A stretch of 64,000 bases of DNA from Halomonas sp. HL-93 (GTDB lineage Bacteria > Pseudomonadota > Gammaproteobacteria > Pseudomonadales > Halomonadaceae): assembly GCF_900086985.1 (NCBI RefSeq), contig NZ_LT593974.1:186001-250000 (forward strand), read 5' to 3'. A program made the position numbers and the translations under genes. Below the pieces are notes generated by a model. That model did not search any database. It worked only from the letters and a program-made list of their open reading frames with translations, and had not been told where the DNA came from. Positions 1-8,128 of the stretch are shown one piece after another (positions within the stretch are counted from its first letter, which is position 1; each line of letters starts with the position of its first letter).

Positions 1-132
1 TTATTTACCCAGCCGGTCATCTGGCTGAGTAATCTTAATGTCGGCATTTAGCCACTTGAGCGCCCAGCTTAAGCCAGTTGAAGACAGTGTTTTGCGCTCA
101 CAAAGCAACATACCCCACTCCAAGCCCTTCAT
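1..132 (-). CDS. Possible small ORF translationally coupled to the IS1182 transposase
   Basis: A 43-codon frame starts with an ATG that overlaps the transposase stop codon (ATGA) and ends at TAA at positions 3-1. It has a hydrophobic, tryptophan-containing middle and a polar C-terminus ending DDRLGK. I do not recognise it. As the left IS end is not seen, it probably lies inside the element. The ATGA overlap suggests re-initiation, but a chance frame of this length is quite possible. Confidence 0.25.
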   Translation of the reverse strand: MKGLEWGMLLCERKTLSSTGLSWALKWLNADIKITQPDDRLGK

Positions 133-1703
133 GACGCGTCCAAATGGCCATAATTCGCTAGCTTCTCAATATTGTGCACCAAGCAGTATAGCTGCCACTG
201 ACCTTGCACCTTTTTCTTACCCCGAAGGCTGAAGCGGTTCAGTCTTTTTGTCGTGCCAATATTGCCGAACACCGGCTCTACGACTGACATTCGATGACTG
301 TAAATTTCTTTGCCCTTGGGGCTATCGACTCGGTGCTTCATCCAGCCGGTATAATTGGGTAAGTTATTGTTCCCGATAATAAAAGACACTTGTCGCCCAG
401 CGCCGTTGCGATGGTCGGCCGAGCTTGGGTTCTGCATGCACCGGTATTTCTTTGGGCAATGCCGACATTGCAGTAAACGGCCTTCGAAGTGCACCCGGAT
501 CTTGCCATTGTCGGCTTCCCGCTGCCCTCGATAGGTCAGCTTTTCGCCAGCTGGACAGATACACGTTAGCTTTACAGGATCAAATTGGAACGCGCTGGCG
601 GGCGTCGTCTCTCGCCAGCCTTTGTCCGGCAGGTTCTGATGGCGCTTGCCGTATTTGTCTTTCTGGTCGGCGAACTTCGGATCTCGGCTGCGGAACTGGT
701 TATCGGGGATGTAGCCATTGATCTGTCGTTCGTGCAGGTACTTCATATTCGCTTCATTGGCGAAGCCGGTATCCGCGGTGACGACGGTGCCTTGCTGGTA
801 GATATTTTCCGCAATCTCCAGCTTCTGAAAACGGGCTTCGACCGTTTCCAGTACGGGCTGCAAAGTGTGGTGTTCCTGGCCTTCACCAAAGGCCTGAGCG
901 TCAATGACGATCTGGTGTTTTTTATCCACCGTGGCGACACCGTTATAGCCCTGGATCGTGCCCTTGCTGGTCGTCATTTTGGCACTTTCGTTATCGGTCA
1001 GATTGCTCTTCACTTCCTTGATTCGCTTCCCCCGGCCCATCCTTGGGCTGTGCGTCTTTAGGAAACGATCCACTTTGTTCATGGCGGTATCTAGCGAGAG
1101 AATCGTCTTGGCCCGTCGGATATCCCGATCCAGATCGGCTTCCGTCTCGGCCTCATCACGCGCGTAGTGCTCCAGTAGGTGATGCCGAATCAGGCCTCTC
1201 AGTTTCTCACGTTTCTCGTCCAATTCTTTGAACGTGCCAGACCACTCTTTTGAGGCATCGGAGGACATCTTGCAGCCATCAATCGCAAAGAGTTCGTTAC
1301 CTAGCAAGCCTTGTTCGTGGCACACCAGCAGCACTTGTTCGAACAGCACTTCAATCTCATCGACATGGCGGCTAACGAAGCTGGCCAGTGTGGTGAAGTG
1401 GGGAACGGTATCGCAAGAAAGGGCTTTGAAAATAATATTGGTCTCGCAGCTCCACTGCATCTCGCGACTGGAGGTGATGCCTTTTGAGTAAGCAAACAGG
1501 ATAATCTTAAGCAGGATGGCCGGATCGTAGGCCAGCCGACCGGTCGCATCGTTGCGGTACTTGGGATGGAAAACGGATAAGTCGAGCTTGTACTCGATCA
1601 GGTAGTGCACGGCGTGTTCAAAGGTACCTGGCTGGAGCTGATCCTGGTAGTTGATCACCACCATGGCGTTCTGATCGTAGTTATAAGCCTTGAAGCGCGG
1701 CAT
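129..1703 (-). CDS. IS1182-family transposase
   Basis: About 524 residues, full length for the family. It has an N-terminal DUF772-type region (MPRFKAYNYDQN onward), a basic middle, and a C-terminal DDE/IS4-like catalytic region with the VTADTGFANE block and a cysteine-rich stretch (CRHCPKKYRCMQ). It would cut and join DNA to move the element. The start at 1703 is preferred over GTG/ATG codons further out because AGGAG lies 8 bases upstream. The frame is intact, so the enzyme may be active. Its gene points the same way as the S51 peptidase cassette that it follows. Confidence 0.93.
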   Translation of the reverse strand: MPRFKAYNYDQNAMVVINYQDQLQPGTFEHAVHYLIEYKLDLSVFHPKYRNDATGRLAYDPAILLKIILFAYSKGITSSREMQWSCETNIIFKALSCDTVPHFTTLASFVSRHVDEIEVLFEQVLLVCHEQGLLGNELFAIDGCKMSSDASKEWSGTFKELDEKREKLRGLIRHHLLEHYARDEAETEADLDRDIRRAKTILSLDTAMNKVDRFLKTHSPRMGRGKRIKEVKSNLTDNESAKMTTSKGTIQGYNGVATVDKKHQIVIDAQAFGEGQEHHTLQPVLETVEARFQKLEIAENIYQQGTVVTADTGFANEANMKYLHERQINGYIPDNQFRSRDPKFADQKDKYGKRHQNLPDKGWRETTPASAFQFDPVKLTCICPAGEKLTYRGQREADNGKIRVHFEGRLLQCRHCPKKYRCMQNPSSADHRNGAGRQVSFIIGNNNLPNYTGWMKHRVDSPKGKEIYSHRMSVVEPVFGNIGTTKRLNRFSLRGKKKVQGQWQLYCLVHNIEKLANYGHLDAS

Positions 1704-1769
1704 GCTGACCACTCCTCGTCTGTTTCCTCGATCCTACCAAAACTTAGGCGTCCGCGGGTTTTTCTACAG

Positions 1770-1841
1770 CCTCAACGCTTTACTCACCGGAAAATGACGA
1801 GCGCCAGCGAGATATTTTTCCGGTGCAGTAACTTGTTAAGT
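1770..1841 (-). other. Integron attC recombination site, R' box joined to the IS1182 end
   Basis: On the minus strand the site opens with ACTTAAC (R'', matching RYYYAAC) at 1841-1835 and closes with GTTGAGG (R', GTTRRRY with the last base off) at 1776-1770. Between them the arms TTACT-GCACCGGAAAA and TTTTCCGGTG-AGTAA pair with one unpaired G on the 5' arm, the extrahelical base typical of attC sites recognised by IntI. The stop codon of the preceding gene (TAA, 1838-1836) lies inside R'', as in gene cassettes. The deviating last base of R' is where the IS begins. Confidence 0.75.
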
Positions 1842-2459
1842 TTTGGCATCCCAAACTTCAAATTTATTGTCATGAATGACAATCGCTTGTGTGTTGCTAA
1901 TTGGGCAAAGATCTATTTTCCCTTCATAGGTAGAGATGATTCTTTCGACTGACTCTTTGAATGGAAAGTTTGTATGATGAGGAACCGGATAAAAATCAAT
2001 CATGCCTAATGATGAAAACGTGCCAATGTTCGACGCGGCAGTGAAATCATCCATGTCTCTTACATAGTCAATATTGCGTGAAAGCACAATGGAACCGGCA
2101 GACTCACCAATATACATTTTCCCTGAATTTATTTGTTCAGATATGACTTTATCCGCGCCTGTTCTTTTCAGCTCTTGAAGCAGAAAGAAAGTATTGCCAC
2201 CAGTAACATAGATATAATCATTCTTGTGGAGCGTACTATCTATTTTCTCCTTGGTTGCCGTTGAAATTTCAAGCTCGTCAACAATTAGCCCGCGTTTTTC
2301 AAGGGCCTTCTTGCCAGCATCCACATAAAATTTAACATCTTCAACAAGACTCGCCGTAGGTATGAATGTAACAGTTTTGCCGGCACATTTTTCCTCAGCG
2401 AACTTCACGAACAAATCTGCTACATCCACGAAAGACGAAGTTAAAAACATCTTTTTCAT
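1836..2459 (-). CDS. S51-family peptidase-like protein (dipeptidase E / class I glutamine amidotransferase fold), cassette-borne
   Basis: 207 residues, about the size of dipeptidase E (PepE). GGNTF (about 87-91) and the nucleophile elbow GESAG with Ser120 are the S51 signatures; His161/162 in PHHTNF is a candidate partner. PepE enzymes cleave Asp-Xaa dipeptides in the cytoplasm, but distant members have other roles, so the substrate is open. A near-perfect Shine-Dalgarno (GGAGGTG) sits 4 bases before the ATG. The gene is much richer in AT than its neighbours and ends inside an attC site, so it is a transferred integron cassette, expressed probably from its own or an upstream promoter. Confidence 0.85.
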   Translation of the reverse strand: MKKMFLTSSFVDVADLFVKFAEEKCAGKTVTFIPTASLVEDVKFYVDAGKKALEKRGLIVDELEISTATKEKIDSTLHKNDYIYVTGGNTFFLLQELKRTGADKVISEQINSGKMYIGESAGSIVLSRNIDYVRDMDDFTAASNIGTFSSLGMIDFYPVPHHTNFPFKESVERIISTYEGKIDLCPISNTQAIVIHDNKFEVWDAKT

Positions 2460-2490
2460 TACACCTCCTTTCTACCCGAACACTTCTCTA

Positions 2491-2497
2491 GAAACTT
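2491..2497 (-). other. Possible cassette 5' junction (core site GTTAAGT)
   Basis: The minus strand reads GTTAAGT, a perfect GTTRRRY core, 32 bases upstream of the peptidase start. This would be the recombination point at which the cassette was joined to an upstream attI or attC. The sequence beyond it shows no convincing paired L boxes and no integrase gene is visible, so it is only a candidate. Confidence 0.35.
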
Positions 2498-2568
2498 AAC
2501 AGGTATTAAACCGCGCGTTCTATGATTGGATGAAGGTGCTGGCACTTTTGTCCGACAAAAACAGCCAG

Positions 2569-2679
2569 CTAAGTCATCCCAAGCCTATGATCTTTTTGGC
2601 TATTAATTTTCATTAGGCTGTATATCCAAAATTCGTGCGCCTGCTGCCTTTCCCGATACGTCTGCTCTGCTTCAACCAT
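2569..2679 (-). CDS. Tiny ORF homologous to the one at 38533-38622
   Basis: 36 codons starting MVEAEQTYRERQQ. Its middle aligns with a second tiny ORF beside mvaT: both share Y-x-E-R-Q-Q, then a run ending I-Y-x-L-(I/M)-x-x-N. Homology extends over roughly 85 bases of DNA with many substitutions, which points to an old relationship and some coding constraint. No good ribosome site is visible before the ATG. Function unknown; it could be a small protein or a relic of a longer gene. Confidence 0.4.
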   Translation of the reverse strand: MVEAEQTYRERQQAHEFWIYSLMKINSQKDHRLGMT

Positions 2680-3123
2680 GGCACCAGCACAGGCTGGGCT
2701 AGGGTTACTCAATTGGTGCGCCTAGTAATAGGTCCATTCTAGCGAGCCTTACAGTTGCCGCATCCTGTAAAGCAGTCTCTTTCTTTAAGCTTAATTTCGC
2801 AACCGTTGTAGAAAGGGTAGTGATGAAAATCACTGCTATCTTGTTGACTAGCCTCAACGCCTCCCCCACCTCTGCGCTTATGACGCCAAGCGCAAGAACG
2901 CCTTGATGAAATCTACGTCGGTGCATTGGCTCTGCCGACCACGCCTTATCTGTTTTCACGCAAAGATGTGATAGCCGGTTTACACTGACACAAACGACCG
3001 TATTATACGCCACGTCGTGTTCCTTAATTATCTTAAGGGTGTGCTGGGAGCCGCCCATTCATGGTTAGGTGTGCCTTTATATTCCTGGTAAGACCGATAA
3101 CAATTCAATGATGGAGACGATTT
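2680..3123. other. Intergenic region, possibly holding a decayed secreted-protein gene
   Basis: No intact gene is convincing. On the plus strand, 2823 starts a short frame with a signal-peptide-like beginning (MKITAILLTSL) that stops after 26 codons. Another frame at about 2893-2995 reads protein-like (ERLDEIYVGALALPTTPYLF), as though frameshifts broke one small exported protein. The 3060-3123 part precedes the antiporter and should hold its promoter. Confidence 0.25.
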
Positions 3124-4680
3124 ATGTCCTTTGGTCTGTTTTCCCTGTTTCCTCCGTTGCTGGCGATTGTGCTCGCACTCGTAACCCGCAACGTAATTCC
3201 TGCGTTATTTTGCGGGGTATGGCTGGGGGCGACGATGCTCAGCGGTGGCAACCCGGCGGCTGGGCTCTACGATAGCTTTGCGGAGTTCATCATTCCTAGT
3301 GTGGGCGATGAGTGGAGTGCCACCGTCCTCATATACTGCGGTCTATTTGGGATATTGATCACCGTACTACAGCGAACCGGTGGTGCTCATGCCATTGCCC
3401 GGGCGATTAGCGCCAAAGTGGCCTCTCCGCGTGGTGCTCAAGGGGCTACCATGGGGTTCGGGGTGCTGATTTTCTTCGAGGACTACTTCAATGCCCTAAC
3501 GGTAGGGAGTGTCATGCGTCCGATCACCGATCGCATGCGTGTCTCACGCGAGAAACTTGCCTACATTGTCGATTCGACCTCGGCACCGATGTGCCTTTTG
3601 GGGCCCGTCTCCACGTGGGTCGTCTTCGTGATGGGGCTGATTGGTACCCAGCTTGGCGAAATGGATTTAACGGGTTCGGAATACCTGATTTACCTTTCGT
3701 CGATTCCCCTCAATTTCTATGCCTGGCTGGCGTTGCTATTGATTCTCGTGATCGTCGTTACCCAATGGGACTTCGGCCCCATGGCGCGTGCCGAAGAGCG
3801 TGCCCGGACCAGTGGTAAGCTGATGGCAGATAGTGCCCAGCCGCCCTCCGATCGGGAAGCGACCGAAATGCAGGTGGTGTCTGAGGAGCGCTCGCGCAAA
3901 CGCAACATGATTGTGCCGATCGTGGTGCTAATAGGGATGATTCCGCCGCTGTTCATGTGGACCGGTAATTTCCCCGAGAATGATGTGATCACGGCGATGG
4001 GGGAGGCCAATGGTGGCCAATCAATCCTGATCGCTACTTTTTTAGCAGTGAGCGTAGCGCTGGGCATGGGCCTACAACAGCGATTATTCGATTTTCGCGA
4101 ATCGATGGACCTAGTGGTCACCGGTATCAAAAGCATGACGCTAGTTTACATCATCCTCACCCTGGCTTGGTCAATCGGTAGCGTGACCTCGGAGTTGGGC
4201 ACCGCGGATTATCTCGTCACGTTGGCCGAGGCCAGCATTGCGCCGAGTATGATTCCGGTACTGCTGTTCTTGATTGGCTCGCTCGTCGCGTTTACCACCG
4301 GGACCTCTTATGGCACCTTCGCGATCATGATCCCTATCGCCATGCCTGTGGCTGTTGCAATGGATATGTCACTATCGTTGGCCATCGCCGCAGTGCTCAG
4401 TGGCGGCATCTTCGGCGATCATTGCTCGCCAATTTCGGACACTACCATTCTCTCATCGGCAGGTTCTTCCTGTGATCACATCGACCACGTGCGGACCCAG
4501 TTACCCTATGCGCTGAGTGCGGGAACAGCGGGTATTATGGCTTTCTTCATCGCCGGTTTGACAGAATCAGCCTGGATCGGCGGCCTTAGCGGGGTGGTTT
4601 CGCTATTGGTGGTGGTGTGCGTGCTGCGATGGGCATGGGGCACGAAAGCGTATGCGGAGGTTGAGTCGGCTAGCCGATAA
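3124..4680 (+). CDS. NhaC-family Na+/H+ antiporter
   Basis: 518 residues with about eleven to twelve hydrophobic segments, the length of this family (Na_H_antiporter, PF03553). Conserved family blocks are visible: the FFEDYFNALTVG motif near residue 118-129, DSTSAPMC near 151-158, and FTTGTSYGTFA and GGIFGDHCSPISDTT in the C-terminal half. It exchanges cytoplasmic Na+ (or a small organic substrate) for protons or another ion at the inner membrane, useful in a halophile. It is monocistronic and followed by a hairpin. The exact substrate is uncertain because some relatives swap malate/lactate rather than H+. Confidence 0.85.
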   Translation: MSFGLFSLFPPLLAIVLALVTRNVIPALFCGVWLGATMLSGGNPAAGLYDSFAEFIIPSVGDEWSATVLIYCGLFGILITVLQRTGGAHAIARAISAKVASPRGAQGATMGFGVLIFFEDYFNALTVGSVMRPITDRMRVSREKLAYIVDSTSAPMCLLGPVSTWVVFVMGLIGTQLGEMDLTGSEYLIYLSSIPLNFYAWLALLLILVIVVTQWDFGPMARAEERARTSGKLMADSAQPPSDREATEMQVVSEERSRKRNMIVPIVVLIGMIPPLFMWTGNFPENDVITAMGEANGGQSILIATFLAVSVALGMGLQQRLFDFRESMDLVVTGIKSMTLVYIILTLAWSIGSVTSELGTADYLVTLAEASIAPSMIPVLLFLIGSLVAFTTGTSYGTFAIMIPIAMPVAVAMDMSLSLAIAAVLSGGIFGDHCSPISDTTILSSAGSSCDHIDHVRTQLPYALSAGTAGIMAFFIAGLTESAWIGGLSGVVSLLVVVCVLRWAWGTKAYAEVESASR

Positions 4681-4692
4681 CCCTGCATAAAA

Positions 4693-4718
4693 GCCAGCGC
4701 CATCATGGTGGCGCTGGC
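4693..4718 (+). terminator. Hairpin terminator after the NhaC-type gene
   Basis: GCCAGCGCCA pairs with TGGCGCTGGC around a short loop, 12 bases after the antiporter stop. The following T-run is short (GTTTT), so efficiency is uncertain. Confidence 0.6.
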
Positions 4719-4779
4719 AACTGTTTTGGGGAGCGGATATCTGAGTCTTGCAACTGGTAGGCGTACTGAACTCTGCTTT

Positions 4780-5117
4780 CTAATCCAACAGAAGCTCTTT
4801 CTCGATAGCGAAAAACTCGCTGGCCTCATTCATGAGCGACGCTGCTGTAAATTTAGGAACGCCATAAACTTCAACTTTTTTTCCATATTTAACACGAATC
4901 TTGTTTACTAATAAGTCAAAGTCTCCATCGCCTGAGACCAGTACGATAACATCTGCCTGTTCAGCATATTCCATTGCATCAATCGCGATGCCAACATCCC
5001 AATCACCTTTTGCAGAGCCATCCGAGCGTTGAATAAAAGGCTTTAGCTTTACGTCAAAACCAATGGCACGGAGTATGGTTTGAAACTCGCGTTGCTTTTT
5101 ATCGCCTTTGTCTATTG
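4780..5117 (-). pseudogene. LabA/NYN-domain protein, C-terminal fragment
   Basis: Reads through IDKGDKKQ, then KPFIQRSDGSAKGDWDVG, VLVSGDGDFDLLV and EVYGVPKFTAASLM to a stop, the second half of a LabA-like NYN (PIN-fold) domain including the acidic SGDGDFD metal-site motif. These proteins are putative RNases or regulators. The first half lies on the other side of an IS30 element at 6220-6302. Compared with the family, roughly two dozen residues between the FDYN and IDKGD positions are missing, so excision would not restore the gene. Confidence 0.85.
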
Positions 5118-6219
5118 CCTGAATTCATAGAATAACTGCAGCACTTTGGATCATACGGTAGAGGCAGGAGGGCCAGCAGCGGTACCCTCTCCGCCTTACC
5201 GACCAAAGTGAAGCAGAGTATGGGATACCGACAACTGACCCAGGCACAACGATATCAAATTTTTGCCCACAGGGATGTAGGGGTGAGCCAACGTCAGATT
5301 GCTCAACAGCTTGGCATTCACAGCAGTACCGTGAGCCGTGAGCTGAGACGTAATTCAGGTGCCAAGGGATATGAACCCGCAAAAGCGCAGCGTTACAGCG
5401 ATCAGAGACGCCGCTCTGCTTGGAAGTGGACAAAGCGACTCCCTAGCCTGATCAATGCCGTAGCTGACAGGCTTAGGGAAGAATGGAGTCCAGAGCAGAT
5501 TAGCGGTTTTATGGCGCCGTTGACGGGTATAGGGGTGAGTCATCAATGGGTCTATTCGTTGATCTGGGACGATAAGGCCAAGGGTGGCGATTTGTGGCGA
5601 CACCTCCGCCAGCCCAAGCGTCGCAGTAAACATCGTGCCAATGCCAAAAGCGCAGGACTAGGCAAGATTCCTAAGCGTGTGGGGATAGAGCATCGGCCGC
5701 CTGCTATCGAAAGACGCCTCACCATCGGTCACTGGGAAGGCGACACGGTGCTTTATGGGCACAAGCAAGCGGGGATAGTGACGTTGGTAGAGCGACGAAG
5801 TGGCTACTTGTTGGCGGCACGTCTTCCAAAGGTAACGGCAGAACTAACGCAGAAAGCCATGGTTCGGTTACTTAAGCCTCGTCGGGGCGCGGTGAAGACG
5901 ATCACGCTAGACAATGGCTCGGAGTTTGCAGACCACGAGACGGTCGCAAAAGCGGTTAGCGCCTCCGTGTATTTCTGTGATCCTTACTGCTCAGGCCAAC
6001 GTGGGACAAACGAGAACACCAACGGCCTGATCAGGCAGTATTTTCCGAAAGGTACAGACTTCCGGAAGGTGACTAATGTAGAGCTGCGACGCGTTGTTCA
6101 CAAGCTGAACGATAGACCCAGAAAGCGGCTGGGATACCGAACCCCAGCCCAGGTGTTCTTAGGAGAATATTCAGGAGCGCTAGAAACCGCGGGTGCTGCA
6201 CTTATTAGTTGAATTCAGG
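5118..6219 (+). mobile_element. IS30-family insertion sequence, complete
   Basis: About 1.1 kb bounded by imperfect inverted repeats of about 27 bases. Both ends read CCTGAATTCA and then nnnAATAAnTGCAGCAC going inward. Outside the repeats both flanks are TTG, a 3-bp target duplication as expected for IS30. One intact transposase gene fills it. It splits a NYN-domain gene. Confidence 0.85.
5220..6212 (+). CDS. IS30-family transposase
   Basis: About 330 residues: an N-terminal helix-turn-helix (GVSQRQIAQQLGIHSSTVSREL), then the integrase-like catalytic core with GHWEGDTVLY, ITLDNGSEF and GTNENTNGLIRQYFPKG giving the D-D-E triad, and the family C-terminal LNDRPRKRLGYRTPAQVF. A GTG at 5208 is in frame; the ATG at 5220 starts the conserved part. 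The frame is intact and the ends are present, so the copy may be active. Confidence 0.95.
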   Translation: MGYRQLTQAQRYQIFAHRDVGVSQRQIAQQLGIHSSTVSRELRRNSGAKGYEPAKAQRYSDQRRRSAWKWTKRLPSLINAVADRLREEWSPEQISGFMAPLTGIGVSHQWVYSLIWDDKAKGGDLWRHLRQPKRRSKHRANAKSAGLGKIPKRVGIEHRPPAIERRLTIGHWEGDTVLYGHKQAGIVTLVERRSGYLLAARLPKVTAELTQKAMVRLLKPRRGAVKTITLDNGSEFADHETVAKAVSASVYFCDPYCSGQRGTNENTNGLIRQYFPKGTDFRKVTNVELRRVVHKLNDRPRKRLGYRTPAQVFLGEYSGALETAGAALIS

Positions 6220-6302
6220 TTGTAGTCAAAGTTTCTACCGTATGCTTCTCGCACTGTGTAATAAACATTTTGAACATCAATAAATATCGCAACTTTTACC
6301 AT
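6220..6302 (-). pseudogene. LabA/NYN-domain protein, N-terminal fragment
   Basis: 28 codons from ATG at 6302: MVKVAIFIDVQNVYYTVREA and on to GRNFDYN, the opening strand of the NYN domain with its first catalytic Asp in FIDVQN. It runs into the IS30 right end. The rest of the gene is at 4780-5117. Confidence 0.85.
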
Positions 6303-6452
6303 GAAATATTACCTTTATTCTTTTAGTTGTGGGGGCTAGCAAACACGCCACCGTGCCACGCTTTGCGCTGGATAGAGCTCGTAAGCGTCATGATCCTCAG
6401 GCCCATCAGACCTCGGCTCTCTCGATGTGGGGGCGGCTGAAGGGCATTACAC

Positions 6453-6486
6453 AAAACAGGCCTGCGAGAAGTCGCAGGCCTGTTTT
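6453..6486 (-). terminator. Rho-independent terminator of the BCCT gene
   Basis: A perfect 15-base stem, AAAACAGGCCTGCGA with TCGCAGGCCTGTTTT, around a 4-base loop, just after the BCCT stop. A/T runs on both sides mean it can work in both directions. Confidence 0.85.
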
Positions 6487-6505
6487 GCGTTTGCTTGCCG
6501 CTCGC

Positions 6506-8128
6506 CTAACTATCCTGTGTCAACTCCTCTGGCTTGGGTGGGCTACCCACTTTGACTTCGCTGAATTCCTCATGGGACAGGCCGCGGTACAAGGCGAACA
6601 TCATGATAAACACCAGGATAAACATCGGCAGGCCGACAACGGTGATCACCTCCTGCAAGGCAGTAAGCCCGGCGTCACCGGCAAGCACGATGAGCATGGC
6701 CGCCAGCATGCCTTCAGAGACGCCCCAGAACACCCGCTGATGCCAGGGGCCTGGATCCTCACTGCCTGTGCATAGCATATCGACTACCAGGGACGCGGAG
6801 TCTGATGAGGTGGCAAAAAAGATAGCGACAATAACGACCGCCAACCCCTGAACCAGTGTAGCTCCCGGGAAGCTCTCAAAAAATGTGAACATAGCCAGGG
6901 GTATGCTTTCGCCGACGGCATCGGACAATATGCCCGCCTGACTCCCCATTGCTTCGCGGGCCTCTGACCCGATACCGTCAATCTCCATGGCAGACCAGCC
7001 AAAGATCGCAAACCAGACCAGCGTAAAGATGGAGGGAGCGAACAGCACACCAAAGACGAATTCACGGATAGTCCGCCCCCGGGAAATCCGCGCCACGAAA
7101 ATCCCGATAAATGGCGACCAGGTGACCGTCCAGGCCCAATAGAACACTGTCCAGCTACCCTGCCACCCCCAGGTGCCGCCTTCGCTGGAATAGCTGGCCA
7201 GCGTGTCATTCCAGAAAGCCATTGGCAGCAGATTTGTTATGTATAGGCCAAAGGTCTCGACGACGGCCCGTAAAAGGAAAACGGTCGAACCGGTAAAAAG
7301 CACAAATATCATCAAGCCGACGGCCATCGCGATATTGATGTTGGAAAGTCGTTTTACGCCTGAATCCAACCCCGCCACGATCGACCCGACAGCGACGGCC
7401 GTCAGGACGGTGATAATGAGCACCTTAGTAATCACGGCATCCGGAACACCAAACAATTCCGTTAACCCCGCATTGATCTGTTGGGTACCCAGGCCGACGG
7501 AAACCCCCACGCCAAACAGGGTGCCGAGAATGGCAAAGATATCGAGGGATTTACCCAGGGGGCCGTATATACGATCGCCTATCAGCGGGTAGAATACCGA
7601 GCTGAATCGCATTGGCAGTTTATATCGATAAATAAAGTACGCAAAAGCTAGCCCCGGCATGGCGAAAATCGCCCAGGTATGCAGCCCTAGGTGATAAATT
7701 GAGAAGCTCATGGCATCGTCGGCGGCTTCCACAGAGAAGGGCTCGACACCCGACCTTGGGGGGGTGGCAAAGTGTGAAATAGGCTCGGCCACGCCCCAGA
7801 ACATCAACACCGTGCCGATGCCGCCAGCGAACAGCATGGTGAACCAGGAAATGTTGCCATAAGCAGGCTTCGCATCATTGCCACCCAGGCGGATTGCTCC
7901 GAAACGGCTGATTGCCACCCACAGCAGGAAGGCCACCCAGCTTGTCACCCCTAAAATAAAGAACCAGCCAAGGTTGGTAACGATCCATTCCCGCCCCGCG
8001 CCAAAGGCTGCGCCTATTGGCTCTGGCGCAATCAAAAGCACCACTAGAAAAAGGATCATGATCCCTGCAGACGTGAAAAAAATGATGGGGTCCGTCTTTA
8101 GGCCCAGTTTTCTCGCAAGTGCATCCAT
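6506..8128 (-). CDS. BCCT-family transporter (betaine/carnitine/choline type)
   Basis: About 540 residues with twelve predicted membrane segments. The glycine stretch FAGGIGTVLMFWGVAEP and the tryptophan motif WAWTVTWSPFIGIFVARISRG mark the BCCT family, which imports quaternary ammonium osmolytes with Na+ or H+. Such carriers are central to osmoadaptation in halophiles. It lacks the long charged C-terminal tail of BetP-type osmosensors. The ATG at 8128 is preferred over GTG at 8134 because GGGAG lies 8 bases upstream. It is monocistronic with its own terminator. Substrate not assignable from sequence alone. Confidence 0.9.
   Translation of the reverse strand: MDALARKLGLKTDPIIFFTSAGIMILFLVVLLIAPEPIGAAFGAGREWIVTNLGWFFILGVTSWVAFLLWVAISRFGAIRLGGNDAKPAYGNISWFTMLFAGGIGTVLMFWGVAEPISHFATPPRSGVEPFSVEAADDAMSFSIYHLGLHTWAIFAMPGLAFAYFIYRYKLPMRFSSVFYPLIGDRIYGPLGKSLDIFAILGTLFGVGVSVGLGTQQINAGLTELFGVPDAVITKVLIITVLTAVAVGSIVAGLDSGVKRLSNINIAMAVGLMIFVLFTGSTVFLLRAVVETFGLYITNLLPMAFWNDTLASYSSEGGTWGWQGSWTVFYWAWTVTWSPFIGIFVARISRGRTIREFVFGVLFAPSIFTLVWFAIFGWSAMEIDGIGSEAREAMGSQAGILSDAVGESIPLAMFTFFESFPGATLVQGLAVVIVAIFFATSSDSASLVVDMLCTGSEDPGPWHQRVFWGVSEGMLAAMLIVLAGDAGLTALQEVITVVGLPMFILVFIMMFALYRGLSHEEFSEVKVGSPPKPEELTQDS

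Larger units (their letters stand above)
1..1771 (-). mobile_element. IS1182-family insertion sequence, left end outside the window
   Basis: A single transposase gene fills most of this stretch. The right end is recognisable near 1752-1771, where the minus strand starts GGCTGTAGAAAAACCCGC, a typical terminal sequence for this family. No matching inverted copy is visible between position 1 and the transposase stop, so the other end must lie before the window or has been lost. The right end abuts, or lies within, the R' box of an integron attC site. Exact borders and target duplication cannot be fixed from one end. Confidence 0.8.

Noticed and set aside
2545..2580. Hairpin (GCTGG...CCAGC around TTTTGTC/GACAAAA) beside the tiny ORF stop as a second attC site
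   Set aside because: ACTTAGC near the ORF stop can pair with GTTAAGT, but no matching L boxes lie between them, so it is not a convincing attC.
2705..3058. 117-codon minus-strand frame
   Set aside because: No motif, no ribosome site, and the sequence lacks the base pattern of a real gene.
5121..6216. GAATTC at both IS30 borders as an 8-bp target duplication
   Set aside because: The same CCTGAATTCA is in inverted orientation at the two ends, so it is part of the terminal repeats; the duplication is TTG outside it.
6303..6452. Protein-like frame starting near 6329
   Set aside because: Fits no known family, no ribosome site, and lies between an IS-split gene and a terminator; chance high-GC frame.
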